This document shows positions 25,611 to 35,094 of a stretch of DNA of 64,000 nt, piece after piece. The notes beneath the pieces are model-generated. The model was not told the DNA's origin, did not search any database, and saw only the letters and a list, made by a program, of their open reading frames with translations. The position numbers and the translations under genes are program-made. Source of the DNA: Frankia alni ACN14a (GTDB lineage Bacteria > Actinomycetota > Actinomycetes > Frankiales > Frankiaceae); contig NC_008278.1 of the NCBI RefSeq assembly GCF_000058485.1, forward strand, positions 4,148,962 through 4,212,961. Direction: 5' to 3'. The number at the start of each line of letters is the position of its first letter. Position 1 is the first letter of the stretch.

Positions 25611-26381
25611 TCAACTCGGCTTGGCGCGCCTCGGTCGAGACGCTCTGGTGGCGGCGTGATCGAGCAGGCGCTGGGCGGGGATCTCCCGGGCGACGACCGC
25701 GCGGGCGACGTCGGTGAGCCGCAGGTTGTGGTCGCGGGCATAGGTCCGCAGCCGACCGAACGCCTCGTCCATCCCGAGATTCCCGCGCTGCGCCAGAAAG
25801 CCCTTGGCCTGTTCCAGGACGACCCTGCTGCTCAGCGCGCCCTTCAACTGCTCGTTGATGACGATCTGGTCGGTGGCCGCCTTGTCCTGCACGATCGCGA
25901 CACTCGCCACGTGCGCGAGGGCCTGGCCGAGACTCAGGTCGTCCTCGCTGAGCGTCCCGACCTGCGTGCCGAACAGCCCGAGGGCGCCCAGGACCGTGTC
26001 CCGCAACCGCATGGGAAGGGCGTGGACCGAGACGAAGCCGGCCTGCGTGGCGGCGGCGACGAACCGCGGCCAGCGCGCCGTGGCCGTGCGCAGGTCCGCG
26101 ACGCTGACGGGCGCCCCCGCCCGGTAGCAGTCCAGGCACGGCCCCTGGTCGCGTTGGAGCTGGAGCAGTTCCAGGTTGCGGGTGCGTTCGGAGGACGCCG
26201 CCACCAGGTGCAGGGTGCCGCGATGATCGGCCAGGAGCAGGCCCGCGGACTCGACGTCGAGCAGCCGCGCGCAGTCCGCGGTCAGCCCGTCCAGGAGGTC
26301 CACCACGTCGAAGCGGTCCACCAGGCTGTTCGCCAGCGACACGAACGCCCGGGTGACCTGACGTTCCCGCTCGGCGCTCAC
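25611..26381 (-). CDS. GAF-ANTAR regulator
   Basis: 256-aa protein with an N-terminal GAF domain (residues about 25-170; includes LLLADHRGTLHLVAASSERT and GPCLDCYRAGAPVSV) and a C-terminal ANTAR domain (LEQAKGFLAQRGNLGMDEAF). ANTAR binds paired RNA hairpins and prevents transcription termination. The GTG start at 26381 overlaps the stop of the upstream GAF-ANTAR gene, so the two are translated together. A two-Cys GPCLDCYR motif in GAF could make it redox sensitive, as in other actinobacterial GAF-ANTAR proteins; this is inference. Confidence 0.88.
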   Translation of the reverse strand: MSAERERQVTRAFVSLANSLVDRFDVVDLLDGLTADCARLLDVESAGLLLADHRGTLHLVAASSERTRNLELLQLQRDQGPCLDCYRAGAPVSVADLRTATARWPRFVAAATQAGFVSVHALPMRLRDTVLGALGLFGTQVGTLSEDDLSLGQALAHVASVAIVQDKAATDQIVINEQLKGALSSRVVLEQAKGFLAQRGNLGMDEAFGRLRTYARDHNLRLTDVARAVVAREIPAQRLLDHAATRASRPRRAKPS

Positions 26382-27178
26382 GCGATCATCCCCGGGTCGT
26401 CGTCCGGCAGGACCCAGGCGCTGTCGTCGTCGAGCGCCACCTGACGCTGCACCACCCGCCACGCGGCCTCGCTCGCGGTCAGGTCGTGCGCGAACGCGTA
26501 GGCCCGCAGTCGCACCAGCGCCTCGGCCGGACCGACGTCGCACTGAGCCATGATCATCCCGGTGGCCTGGTAGACCTCGACCCGCTCGAGGGAGGCGAAC
26601 TCCCGTAACCCCTCGCCGCTGTCACCGACGGCCTCCCAGTCCAGATCCCCGCCCGCCAGGTCCAGCAGCGGCAAGCTGGCCAGCCTCGCGGCGAACAGAC
26701 CGCCGGCCAGGTTCTCCCCGCCCAGCGGGCCGGGAGTGTGGCGAAACAGGTCCAGGGCGCCGATGGGCGCACCGGCGAGCACCACGGGCAGGGCGAACAC
26801 CGCCCGCACCCCGACGGCCATCACCGCGCCGGCGAACACCGGCCACGGGGTCTCGGTCGTCAGCGTGAGGTCCGGGACCAGCGCCGGGCGACCCTCGCGC
26901 ACCGCGTCGAGACAGGGGCCTTCCCCGAAGGTGAACTGGAGCTCGTCCAGCCGCCGGCTCAACGCGCCGCTGGAGCCGAACGTCCCGGTCGAGACGCCGT
27001 CGCGCACCACCGAGACCGCGGCCCCGTCGACCCCGAGCAGCCGCACGCACGCCCGGCACAGCCCGTCGGCCGCCGCCAGGCCGCTGCCGGCCGCCACCGC
27101 CGCACCGAGACCGGACCGGACACGCTCACTCGAGGCGATAGCCCCTCCCCAACGTCGGGCCGCACTGCCCACATCCAT
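26378..27178 (-). CDS. GAF-ANTAR regulator
   Basis: 266-aa protein with the same layout as its downstream neighbour: GAF (about 30-170; FGEGPCLDAVREGRPALVPD) then ANTAR (about 195-250; VYQATGMIMAQCDVGPAEAL). It keeps only the first Cys of the GPCLDxxR element. It is the first gene of the pair and its stop codon overlaps the start of the second. Duplicated GAF-ANTAR pairs are common in high-GC actinomycetes and usually respond to stress or to a small molecule. The RNA targets are not visible here. Confidence 0.87.
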   Translation of the reverse strand: MDVGSAARRWGGAIASSERVRSGLGAAVAAGSGLAAADGLCRACVRLLGVDGAAVSVVRDGVSTGTFGSSGALSRRLDELQFTFGEGPCLDAVREGRPALVPDLTLTTETPWPVFAGAVMAVGVRAVFALPVVLAGAPIGALDLFRHTPGPLGGENLAGGLFAARLASLPLLDLAGGDLDWEAVGDSGEGLREFASLERVEVYQATGMIMAQCDVGPAEALVRLRAYAFAHDLTASEAAWRVVQRQVALDDDSAWVLPDDDPGMIA

Positions 27179-27579
27179 CCGCGGTTCCCCGCATCGGTTT
27201 CCTGCACCGGTAACGGCCCGCCAACCATCCGCTGGTCATTTCCAGCCTACGGGTACCGATCGGCTACGGGCGCACCGGTGACCGCCCGGTTTCGCCGTCG
27301 CGGCGGGGACGGCCCGACGGCCGGATCGTGGCTCCACCGTCTCCAAGCCCAGGGCCGATGGTCGGGCTTGCGGCGAGACGTCCGACATGCCACAATCGCG
27401 GTGGCCTCAGAGAGCCGACGTCGCTCCAGACTCCCGGTGACGCGTTGTTTTTCAGCGCGCAAGGGAGTCCACGGACATGAGGGTCTCAGCGGATTCCCCT
27501 GAGGCGACGGTCGGCGGAATCCCTCCGCGGTTCCCCGCCCATCGCGTCTGGCGCGGCCCCCTCCGCACGCATCGCATCG
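27179..27579. other. Divergent intergenic region
   Basis: This 401-nt gap separates the GAF-ANTAR operon (minus) and the STAS gene (plus). It must hold both promoters. I see no strong inverted repeat or RNA gene. A plus-strand frame beginning with the ATG at 27478 is in a different frame from the STAS protein and has an Arg/Gly-rich, noise-like composition. Confidence 0.5.
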
Positions 27580-28053
27580 GTGTCGGTCGTCGACATGGTC
27601 CCCTCGCGGCTCCCGCCGACCGAGGATGACCTCCAACAATTCCTCGTTATCGGGGAAGAAGGCCCGGTGACCCGGGAAGCGGTCGAGGCCGACGCCGAGC
27701 CGCCACCAGTCGAATCCCCGCAGCACGTCTGGGTCGCCGACAGGCTGGCGGTGACGGTCCACCACGGATCCGCCGAAACCGGCGTCGAGGTGCGTGGAGA
27801 AATCGACCTGGCCAGCGTCGGGGCGTTGCGCTCGGCGCTGTTCGCGGCCGTCCGCGGCGGGTCCCCCACCGTCGTGGTCGACCTCGCCGAGGTCGACTTC
27901 CTCGACGCCCTGGGGCTGGGAGCACTGGTCGCCGCCCGCACCCGGGCGAGGGCCTCGGGGCAGCGCCTGGTCGTGATCGGCGCCCGTCCCCTGACCTACC
28001 GGCTGTTCGCACTCACCAACCTCGCGGCACCGTTCGACGTCCGCCACCACTGA
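27580..28053 (+). CDS. STAS-domain protein without the phosphorylatable Ser
   Basis: 157-aa protein with a C-terminal STAS domain (residues about 50-150), the fold of anti-sigma-factor antagonists such as RsbV and SpoIIAA: VEVRGEIDLASVGALRSAL, then VVVDLAEVDFLDALGLGALV. In active antagonists the loop reads D-S-S/T-G with a phosphorylated Ser; here it reads LDALGLG, so the acceptor is missing. It may act constitutively or in another complex. The N-terminal 45 residues are acidic and Pro-rich. The start is GTG 27580 or ATG 27595. It lies beside two GAF-ANTAR genes and the catalase gene, which suggests a stress circuit. Confidence 0.82.
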   Translation: MSVVDMVPSRLPPTEDDLQQFLVIGEEGPVTREAVEADAEPPPVESPQHVWVADRLAVTVHHGSAETGVEVRGEIDLASVGALRSALFAAVRGGSPTVVVDLAEVDFLDALGLGALVAARTRARASGQRLVVIGARPLTYRLFALTNLAAPFDVRHH

Positions 28054-28262
28054 GCGCCACCACTGAGCACCACCACCGAGCGTCGCCGACCGGATCCCCG
28101 CGCCCACACCTCCCCGGCGATGCTACCGATGCAGCGGTATTAGCTTACTCAGAGTTACCATGAAGGAGATCGCACGGCGACGAAGGTTCGTCCGTCTGCG
28201 TCCGGATCGGCCGCAGGCGGGTGGAGATCCGCTGTCCTTCGCTCTACCCCTACGGAGTCGCG

Positions 28263-30407
28263 ATGCCAACCGCCCGTCACTCTGATCAGGCCGCCTCCCG
28301 GTCGGCCGCCGCCAACGGCGCCGCCGAGGACAACGCCGCCCGCCTGGCGGCACCCACCCAGGAGGGCGTCTACCTGACGTCCGCGCAGGGGCTCCGGCTC
28401 CCCGACACCGACCACTCCCTCAAGGTCGGCGAGCGCGGCCCCACGCTGCTGGAGGACTTCCACCTCCGCGAGAAGATCACCCATTTCGATCACGAACGGA
28501 TTCCGGAACGGGTCGTGCACGCCCGCGGCGCCGCCGCGCACGGCGTCTTCGAGTCCTACGGGACGGCGGCGTCGGTGACCAAGGCCCGGTTCCTCGCCGT
28601 CAAGGGTCGCCAAACGCCCGTGTTCACCCGGTTCTCCGCCGTCCTTGGATCCCGCGGGTCGGCGGACACCGTCCGCGACACCCGCGGCTTCGCCGTGAAG
28701 TTCTACACCAGCGAGGGAAACGTCGACCTCGTCGGCAACAACATCCCGGTGTTCTTCATCCAGGACGGCATCAAGTTCCCCGACGTCATCCACGCCGGCA
28801 AGCCGCGCCCGGACCGGGAGATTCCGCAGGCGCAGTCGGCCCACGACACCTTCTGGGATTTCGTCTCCCTGCACACCGAGGCCACCCACCACGTCCTGTG
28901 GAACATGAGTGACCGCGGTCTTCCCCGGTCCTATCGCACGATGGAGGGTTTCGGCGTCCACACGTTCCGGCTGGTCAACGAGGAGGGCCTCACGAGCCTG
29001 GTGAAGTTCCACTGGAAACCGGTCAGCGGCGTCCACTCCCTCGTGTGGGAGGAGGCGCAGATCGCCGCCGGGGTCGATCCGGACTTCCACCGCCGGGACC
29101 TGGCCGACGCCATCGACGCCGGCGCCTTCCCCGAGTACGAGCTCGGCATCCAGGTCCTGCCCGACGACGGCACGCACACGTTCGAAGGCATCGACCTGCT
29201 CGATCCCACCAAACTGGTGCCCGAGGAACTGGCGCCCGTGCAGCTGATCGGCCGGCTGACCCTGAACGCGAATCCGACGAACTACTTCGCCGAGACCGAA
29301 CAGGTCGCCTTCCACACCGGCAACCTCGTCCCCGGCATCGAGGTCACCGACGACCCTCTCATGCAGGCCCGGTTGTTCTCCTACCTCGACACCCAGCTCA
29401 CCCGCCTCGGCGGCCCGAACTTCACGCAGCTACCGATCAACCGGCCGCACTGCCCGGTCAACGACCTGCTCCGCGACGGCGCCCACCAGTCCGCGATCCA
29501 CACCGGCCTCGCGGCCTACCTGCCCAACAGCGTCGACGAGGGTCTGCCGCTCGTCGCGGCCGAGGCCGAGGGCGGCTACGTGCAGCGGGAGCGGCCCGTG
29601 GAAGGCCGCGTCGTACGTGCCAACCCGGTCTCCTTCGACGACCACTTCTCCCAGGCTGCGATGTTCTACCGCAGTGTCAGCCCGATCGAACGGGCGCACA
29701 TCGTCGAGGCCTTCGCCTTCGAACTGGGCAAGGTGTACGACAAGGCCATCAAGGAACGCCAGCTCAGGGTGCTCGCCAACGTCGACGCCGACCTGAGCGC
29801 CCGGGTCGCCGCCGCGCTGGGTCTACCCGCTCCCGACGGCTCGCCGCCCGACGTCGCCCTGGCCCCCTCGCTGTCCCAGCTCGTGACGGAGCCGGGCCCC
29901 GTCGCGGGCCGGCGCATCGGGGTGATCGCCAGCCTGGACGCCGACCTCGGCGGCATCGACAAGCTCCGCAAGGCCGTGGCGAGCCTCGGGGTGCAGCTCC
30001 TCGTCGTCGCCCCCGTCGGCGGGGTCCTCCACCACGGCCGGCACACCGAGGTCGTCGAGCGGACGAACCTCACCGCCCGCTCCGTCGAGTTCGACGCCGT
30101 CGTCGTCGCCGGCGACACCTCCCCGCGCGACGCCCTGCAGGTGGCGGACGCGCTCAAGGTGACGTTGCTGCTCCAGGAGGCCTACCGGCACCTCAAGCCG
30201 TTGGCCGCGTGGGGCTCCGGTGCCCGCGTCCTGGCCGCCGCCGGCATCACCGCCGACCACGCCGGCGTCCTCGTCGCCGACGCGGTCACCAAGACGTTCA
30301 CCGACCGCCTGACCCTCGCGCTCGGGCTGCACCGCGTGTGGGACCGGGCCGAGGAGGTCATGGCCAACGCGACGGCGCCGGTGCACCCGGACCTCGTGCC
30401 CCACTGA
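28263..30407 (+). CDS. katE: Large-subunit catalase (HPII type)
   Basis: 714-aa clade-2 monofunctional haem catalase that splits hydrogen peroxide. The distal His is H86 (ERVVHARGAAAHG), the distal Asn N159 (VDLVGNNIPVFF), and the proximal haem-ligand Tyr Y374 (RLFSYLDTQLTR). After about residue 540 a flavodoxin/DJ-1-like C-terminal domain follows (RIGVIASLDADLGGIDKL), as in E. coli HPII, so the length matches the large-subunit class. The ATG at 28263 has GGAG 7 nt upstream; the longer frame from 28221 is not conserved-looking. It is transcribed alone on the plus strand. General-stress or stationary-phase control is likely from known KatE enzymes. Confidence 0.95.
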   Translation: MPTARHSDQAASRSAAANGAAEDNAARLAAPTQEGVYLTSAQGLRLPDTDHSLKVGERGPTLLEDFHLREKITHFDHERIPERVVHARGAAAHGVFESYGTAASVTKARFLAVKGRQTPVFTRFSAVLGSRGSADTVRDTRGFAVKFYTSEGNVDLVGNNIPVFFIQDGIKFPDVIHAGKPRPDREIPQAQSAHDTFWDFVSLHTEATHHVLWNMSDRGLPRSYRTMEGFGVHTFRLVNEEGLTSLVKFHWKPVSGVHSLVWEEAQIAAGVDPDFHRRDLADAIDAGAFPEYELGIQVLPDDGTHTFEGIDLLDPTKLVPEELAPVQLIGRLTLNANPTNYFAETEQVAFHTGNLVPGIEVTDDPLMQARLFSYLDTQLTRLGGPNFTQLPINRPHCPVNDLLRDGAHQSAIHTGLAAYLPNSVDEGLPLVAAEAEGGYVQRERPVEGRVVRANPVSFDDHFSQAAMFYRSVSPIERAHIVEAFAFELGKVYDKAIKERQLRVLANVDADLSARVAAALGLPAPDGSPPDVALAPSLSQLVTEPGPVAGRRIGVIASLDADLGGIDKLRKAVASLGVQLLVVAPVGGVLHHGRHTEVVERTNLTARSVEFDAVVVAGDTSPRDALQVADALKVTLLLQEAYRHLKPLAAWGSGARVLAAAGITADHAGVLVADAVTKTFTDRLTLALGLHRVWDRAEEVMANATAPVHPDLVPH

Positions 30408-30591
30408 TCGCCGCGTCCGGCCGGCGGGCGTCGTCGGCGTGGAGGACGGCAGGTGCGCGCCCACGAGCTTCGCCACGACGCGCGACCGCGGACGGCGGCG
30501 AACCCCGGCCCGGGACGCCGCAGCGAAGTGTGATGACGCAAAGCTGACACCGGGGCCACGGAACGCCGTGGTTCACCTAAGATCACCGGCT

Positions 30592-32136
30592 ATGACCGCG
30601 GTGGGCACGCCGTCGCCTCCCTCCACCCCGCATCCCGCCACCCCGCCGGCCACAACCACGCCGGCCGCAACCACGCCACCGCCGACCGCAGTCCGCGGCG
30701 CGACGGGCATGCCCGCCGGGGGTGCAGCCGGCACCCTGGGCACGGCCGGCGGACCGGGCACGAGCGGCACCTTGGGGGCGGCCGGCACCTTGGGGGCAGC
30801 CGGCGGATCGGGCGTGGCCGGCGGGCCGGAGACGAACGGTGGCAGGGGCGGCTCGCCCGGGCGCCGCGGGCTGCGGCGCCGCACGGCCACCCCGCCCGGC
30901 CGGCTGCGGCTGCTGTCGATCATCGTGACCGTCGGGCTGCTCGTCCTGTGGATCGCGGCCCTCGCCACCGTGCGGGCCCGCCAGCAGGCGCTGCACTCGC
31001 TGCGGACCGACAGCGGCGCGTCGTTCATCGCGGCGCAGAGCCTGCACGCCGACCTCTCGGCGGCCGACGCCGCGGCGGCACGGGCCTTCCTCGCCGGCGG
31101 CGTCGAGCCTCCCGACCAGCGCGCCGCCTACCAGCGGGCCATCGCCGACGCGAGCGAGCGGATCGTCGATCTCGCCCGGGCCGCTGGGCCGCGGGAGCCG
31201 CTGACCGTGCTCACCGAGCAGCTGCCCGTCTACACCGGCGAGGTGGAACGAGCCCGGGCGAACAACCGGCTCGGCCTGGTCGTCGGCGGTGCGTATCTAC
31301 GCGAGGCGTCCAGCCTGATGCAGGGCACGATCCTGCCGGCCGCCGACGGGCTCGCCGCCGCGGCCGCCGACCGCATCGACCACGACTACCGGCAGGCCAG
31401 CCGCGTCTACCACCCGGTGGTGGTCGCCGTCGCCGGGCTGGCGACGCTCGCCGTGCTGATCGTCCTGCAGGTCCGGCTGTTCCGGCGGACCAACCGCATC
31501 CTCAATCCGGCGCTGGTGGCGGCGACGCTGCTCGCCGCGCTCGCGCTCGGGTGGACGCTCGCCGCGTTCGGGGTGCAGCGCGCCCGCCTGCTCGACAGCC
31601 GCGACGACGGCTACGTGCCGATGACGATGACCGCGCAGGCCCGGGCGCTCGCGCTGCGTGCCTGGGGCGACGAGAGCCTGTCGCTGATCTCCCGGGGCAA
31701 CGGCGCGGGCCTCGACGCCGACGCCGACGCGGTCAGCGCCCGGCTGGGCTACGACGCCCAGGGCCGGCCGACCGGCACGGGGCTGCTCCCGGCGACCGCG
31801 GCGCTACCCGGATCGGACCGGGCCGCCCGCGGCGCGCTCGCGCCCACCTGGCAGTCCTACCAGGCCAGCGCGGTGCGAGTCCGCGCGCTCGTCGCCGAGG
31901 TCGGCGGGTTCCAGCAGGCGGTGGCCCTGGCCCAGGGCGGCGGCACCGACGCCTTCCGACGGTTCGACACCGCCTCGACAGTGGTGTTCGACGCCGGCCG
32001 CGGCCGGTTCGAGCAGCGACTCACCGCCGCGGACGACGGCCTCGATCCGCTGCCGCTGGCCGTCACGGCGAGCCTCCTGTTCGCCGCCGCCCTCGCGCTC
32101 GCCGGTATCCAGCTCCGCATCAACGACTATCGGTAG
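30592..32136 (+). CDS. glnX: GlnX-like four-helix membrane protein
   Basis: 514-aa membrane protein that starts the PknG cluster. The first 90 residues are Thr/Pro then Gly/Ala-rich and low complexity. Four membrane helices are visible: LRLLSIIVTVGLLVLWIAAL (about 103-122), VVVAVAGLATLAVLIVL (about 278-295), a third at 303-325 and the last near 485-509. The large extracytoplasmic helical regions between helices 1-2 and 3-4 resemble MCP-type sensor bundles. In mycobacteria GlnX with the lipoprotein GlnH relays amino-acid supply to PknG; the same order occurs here, which supports the name. TAAGAT, 16 nt upstream of the ATG, may be the -10 element. Confidence 0.8.
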   Translation: MTAVGTPSPPSTPHPATPPATTTPAATTPPPTAVRGATGMPAGGAAGTLGTAGGPGTSGTLGAAGTLGAAGGSGVAGGPETNGGRGGSPGRRGLRRRTATPPGRLRLLSIIVTVGLLVLWIAALATVRARQQALHSLRTDSGASFIAAQSLHADLSAADAAAARAFLAGGVEPPDQRAAYQRAIADASERIVDLARAAGPREPLTVLTEQLPVYTGEVERARANNRLGLVVGGAYLREASSLMQGTILPAADGLAAAAADRIDHDYRQASRVYHPVVVAVAGLATLAVLIVLQVRLFRRTNRILNPALVAATLLAALALGWTLAAFGVQRARLLDSRDDGYVPMTMTAQARALALRAWGDESLSLISRGNGAGLDADADAVSARLGYDAQGRPTGTGLLPATAALPGSDRAARGALAPTWQSYQASAVRVRALVAEVGGFQQAVALAQGGGTDAFRRFDTASTVVFDAGRGRFEQRLTAADDGLDPLPLAVTASLLFAAALALAGIQLRINDYR

Positions 32137-32144
32137 CCGCCATC

Positions 32145-33236
32145 ATGCCGAAACCCACGACCCTCACGACCTCCCCGACCTCCATGACGTCCCCGACGTC
32201 CACGACGTCCACGACGTCCACGACGTCCACGACGTCCACGACGTCCACGAGGCTGCCGCGGGTCATCGCGCTGGCCGTCGCGGTGCTGCTGGCCCTCGCC
32301 GGCGCCGGCTGCGCAACCGTGGACGCGCCGCTTCCCGCGCAGGCACGGCCGCTGGTCACGACGGGCGCCTCGTCCCCGTCTGCCACCGGCGTCCCGCCAC
32401 CGTCGGGCACCGGTGCGGGCTGCGGAGATCCGCAGGCGAGCCTGCGGCCACCGGCCGTGCCCCCCACGCCCGGCGCGATGCCGGCCGGCACGTTCCTCGC
32501 GACGATCCAGCAACGCGGCTACCTACGGGCCGCGGTGCTCGCGGATGTCCCGCCGTTCGGTTCGATCAACGCGTTCACCGGGCAGTTCGAGGGCTTCGAC
32601 GTGGACCTGGCGAACCGCATCGGCCGGGCGATCTTCGGCACGGACGGGCACGTGCGGTTTCGCGCGACGACCTACGCCGAGCGCATCCCGGTGCTGACGC
32701 ACGGGGACGTGGACATCGTCGTCGCGACCATGACGACGAACTGCGAGCGGCGCCGGCAGATCGACTTCTCCACCGTCTACTGGTACGAGACGCAGCGGGT
32801 GCTGGTCCCCCTCGGCTCGCCCGCCCGCAGCCTGGACGACCTCGGGGGGCAGCCGGTGTGCACCGCGGCGGGGACCACCACGGTGGACACTCTGCGCCGG
32901 ACGTCGTCGCACCCGGTCGTGCGGACCGTGCCGAACATCGCCGACTGCCTCGTGCTGCTCCAGTCCGGCCAGGTCGCGGGGATCACGACGACGAGCGCGG
33001 TCCTCGCCGGCATGGCGGCGCAGGATCCCCGGGTCCACCTCGTCGGCCCGGGACTGTCCAACGAGCCGGACGCGATCGGCGTCGCCCGCGGCCATCCGGA
33101 ATTGACCCGCTTCGTCAACGGCGTGCTCGCCGACGTGGTGCGCGACGGCACCTGGGCCGCGCTGGTCCAACACTGGCTGCCGGCACTGCGCCCACCCCCG
33201 ACCGCGCCGGTCCCCCGCTACACCGACGGCGGGTGA
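32145..33236 (+). CDS. glnH: GlnH-like amino-acid-binding lipoprotein
   Basis: 363-aa periplasmic binding protein of family 3. The binding core starts near residue 120 with RGYLRAAVLADVPPFGSINA and FEGFDVDLANRIGRAIFG, continues with DIVVATMTTNCERRRQIDFS (the usual T/N-R ligand contacts), and ends near DVVRDGTWAALVQHW. The export region is ALAVAVLLALAGAGC, a lipobox-like end though with Gly rather than Leu at -3. The 40 residues before it are a Thr/Ser-rich repeat, unusual for a signal peptide; an internal start is possible. It lies 8 nt after glnX. In the mycobacterial system GlnH binds Asp/Glu/Gln and signals through GlnX to PknG. Confidence 0.85.
   Translation: MPKPTTLTTSPTSMTSPTSTTSTTSTTSTTSTTSTRLPRVIALAVAVLLALAGAGCATVDAPLPAQARPLVTTGASSPSATGVPPPSGTGAGCGDPQASLRPPAVPPTPGAMPAGTFLATIQQRGYLRAAVLADVPPFGSINAFTGQFEGFDVDLANRIGRAIFGTDGHVRFRATTYAERIPVLTHGDVDIVVATMTTNCERRRQIDFSTVYWYETQRVLVPLGSPARSLDDLGGQPVCTAAGTTTVDTLRRTSSHPVVRTVPNIADCLVLLQSGQVAGITTTSAVLAGMAAQDPRVHLVGPGLSNEPDAIGVARGHPELTRFVNGVLADVVRDGTWAALVQHWLPALRPPPTAPVPRYTDGG
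32187..32249 (+). repeat. 9-nt tandem repeat in the GlnH signal region
   Basis: The unit ACGTCCACG is repeated about seven times and encodes a Thr-Ser-Thr tract in residues about 15-36 of the GlnH-like protein. Because the unit is a multiple of three, copy-number change would keep the frame and only lengthen or shorten the region before the export helix. Confidence 0.85.
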
Positions 33237-33813
33237 CGCGGCGTCTCCCGCCTCCCGCCTCCGGACCTCAACACCGAGCGGCTCCCCACTCTGACGTGCT
33301 GGTCCGGCGACGGCTGAAGGGGCTGCGCCCGCCCCCGACGGTGCCGGTCCCGCCGCGACGCCGATGGCAGGCCGCCCTCACTACGTCTTCCCAGGCCGGC
33401 CGGATTCGCCCTGCTCCCAGGGCCGGACTGCCTAACATGCCGGCACTGTGAGCCGGGCGAGGTGACGACAAGGCGACATTGCCCCACGGAAGGTGCTCGA
33501 CCGATTTACGATCAGCCATCCCGCGGAGTCGGACCGCCCTCAGGCGCCCTGACCGCCGCGGCTCAGGGCGGTGCAGGCGCGGGCGTCCCGGCGAGACCGG
33601 GACGGTCGCGAAACGGACGATCGGGGCGGTGGTACTCAGGGCATGGCGGGCATGCTTGATGCCGCGGGGGCGAGTCGCGCGCCACGAGCGGCCGGATCCG
33701 CGCGCCTCGCCGGCGCCCGCACAGCATGTTCCGCCCGGCACGCCCGACCCGTCCGGCCCTCGCCGCGTCGGGCAGCGGGATCGCTCGCGTCGACGCAGGG
33801 GGCGTGACCGGCG
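33237..33813. other. 577-nt gap inside the PknG cluster
   Basis: No convincing gene is found between glnH and the helical-protein gene. Short frames here have Arg/Ala-rich, noise-like composition. CTAACAT at 33432-33438 could be a -10 element. The gap suggests that the downstream genes (33814 onward) have their own promoter rather than relying on glnX-glnH transcription. Confidence 0.45.
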
Positions 33814-35094
33814 ATGCGCACCCGTTCGGACGTCGACGCGGCCCTGACCAGGCTGCGTTCCGGCGGCGCGCAGCTCGCCGCGGAGCTGCTGGACCTCGAC
33901 GCCCTCATCGACCGGCACCTCGGCGATCCGCCGCGGCTGCGCGGACGCACCGCCGCGATCGCCGCCGACGCCCGCCGCCGGCTGGTGGGCCTCTGGGAGA
34001 CCCACGCCGCGCTCAACGACCTGCTCACCGCCGCCGCGGCCGAACGGGGAGAGGGTCCACGGCTTGGCGCCCGGCGCACCGCCCGGCTCGCCGCGCTGCT
34101 GGACGCCGAGCCCGACGGTGACCGCCCGGCCGGCGCCGCCGGGGCGGCTGAGGGACACGACGCTGCGGCCCGGACTCCCGCCCATCGTCGCCTCGAGGAG
34201 GCGCTCGCGAGCGTCCGTGCCCTACGCGCCGCCGCCGACGAGATCATCGCGGCACGAGCCGCGCACCGCGAGGCGCTGGCACCGCTCGGCCGCCACCTCG
34301 CCGAGGCGCAGGCGACGGCGCAACGCCTCGGGCTCACCCCGGGTGGCGCCGGCCCGAGGGGCGCCGAGGCCGACGACGGAGCCGTGGACGACGAGGTTCC
34401 GGCGCTCGCGACAGCCCGGGCCGCGCTGGCACTCGCCCAGGCCGCGGTGGCCGCCGACCCGCTCGACGTGCCGGCGGAGCTGCTGACCGCGGTCGGCGAC
34501 GCGCTCGCCCCAGCCCTCGACGCCGTCGCCGCACTCGCGCGGGCACACGACCATCTCGCCGCGGACCTTGCCGCGGCCGACGCGCTGCTGGCGCAGGTCG
34601 TCGCGGCCGCGCAGGTCGGCGAGCGCCGTGCCCGGGAGGTCGTCGAGCGGATCAGCGGCCACGCCGATGGCCTGCTGCGGCTGTCCGACGGGTGGTTCGA
34701 CGCGCCGCGGCGCGGCCTGCGGCCCTGGCTGGACCGGCTGAGCGCCGCCGGCGAGGCCGGCGACTGGCGGCTGGTCGCCTACGGCCTGCCGGCCTGGCGG
34801 CGCACCGCGCAGGCGACGCTGGCGACGGCGACGACGATCGCCGAGACGAACGCGGCGCCGGTGCGCCGCCGCGACGAGCTGCGCGGGCTGCTGCGGGCGC
34901 TGCGGGCCAAGGCCGGGCGCACCGGCCTGGGTGAATCCGCCGCGTTGGAGGCCAGCTACGCCCCCGCGCTGGCCGCGCTGGGATCGGCCCCGATCGACCT
35001 GGACCGGGCCGAGAAGCTCGTCCGCGCCTACGCGGACGCCCTGCTGGCAGCCGCGCCCGCCCGATACCCCGCCCGACCAGAGGAGCACGCATGA
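33814..35094 (+). CDS. Ala-rich helical protein of the PknG cluster
   Basis: 426-aa protein of almost wholly helical, Ala/Leu/Arg-rich sequence with likely coiled coils (for example LEEALASVRALRAAADEI and VAAAQVGERRAREVVERISG). No signal peptide, membrane helix or known catalytic motif is seen. Its stop overlaps the start of the PknG-like gene (ATGA), so it belongs to the kinase operon and is probably made in step with the kinase. It could be a scaffold or kinase substrate. I do not recognise a named family; its location between glnH and pknG is not part of the mycobacterial glnX-glnH-pknG arrangement. Confidence 0.75.
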   Translation: MRTRSDVDAALTRLRSGGAQLAAELLDLDALIDRHLGDPPRLRGRTAAIAADARRRLVGLWETHAALNDLLTAAAAERGEGPRLGARRTARLAALLDAEPDGDRPAGAAGAAEGHDAAARTPAHRRLEEALASVRALRAAADEIIAARAAHREALAPLGRHLAEAQATAQRLGLTPGGAGPRGAEADDGAVDDEVPALATARAALALAQAAVAADPLDVPAELLTAVGDALAPALDAVAALARAHDHLAADLAAADALLAQVVAAAQVGERRAREVVERISGHADGLLRLSDGWFDAPRRGLRPWLDRLSAAGEAGDWRLVAYGLPAWRRTAQATLATATTIAETNAAPVRRRDELRGLLRALRAKAGRTGLGESAALEASYAPALAALGSAPIDLDRAEKLVRAYADALLAAAPARYPARPEEHA

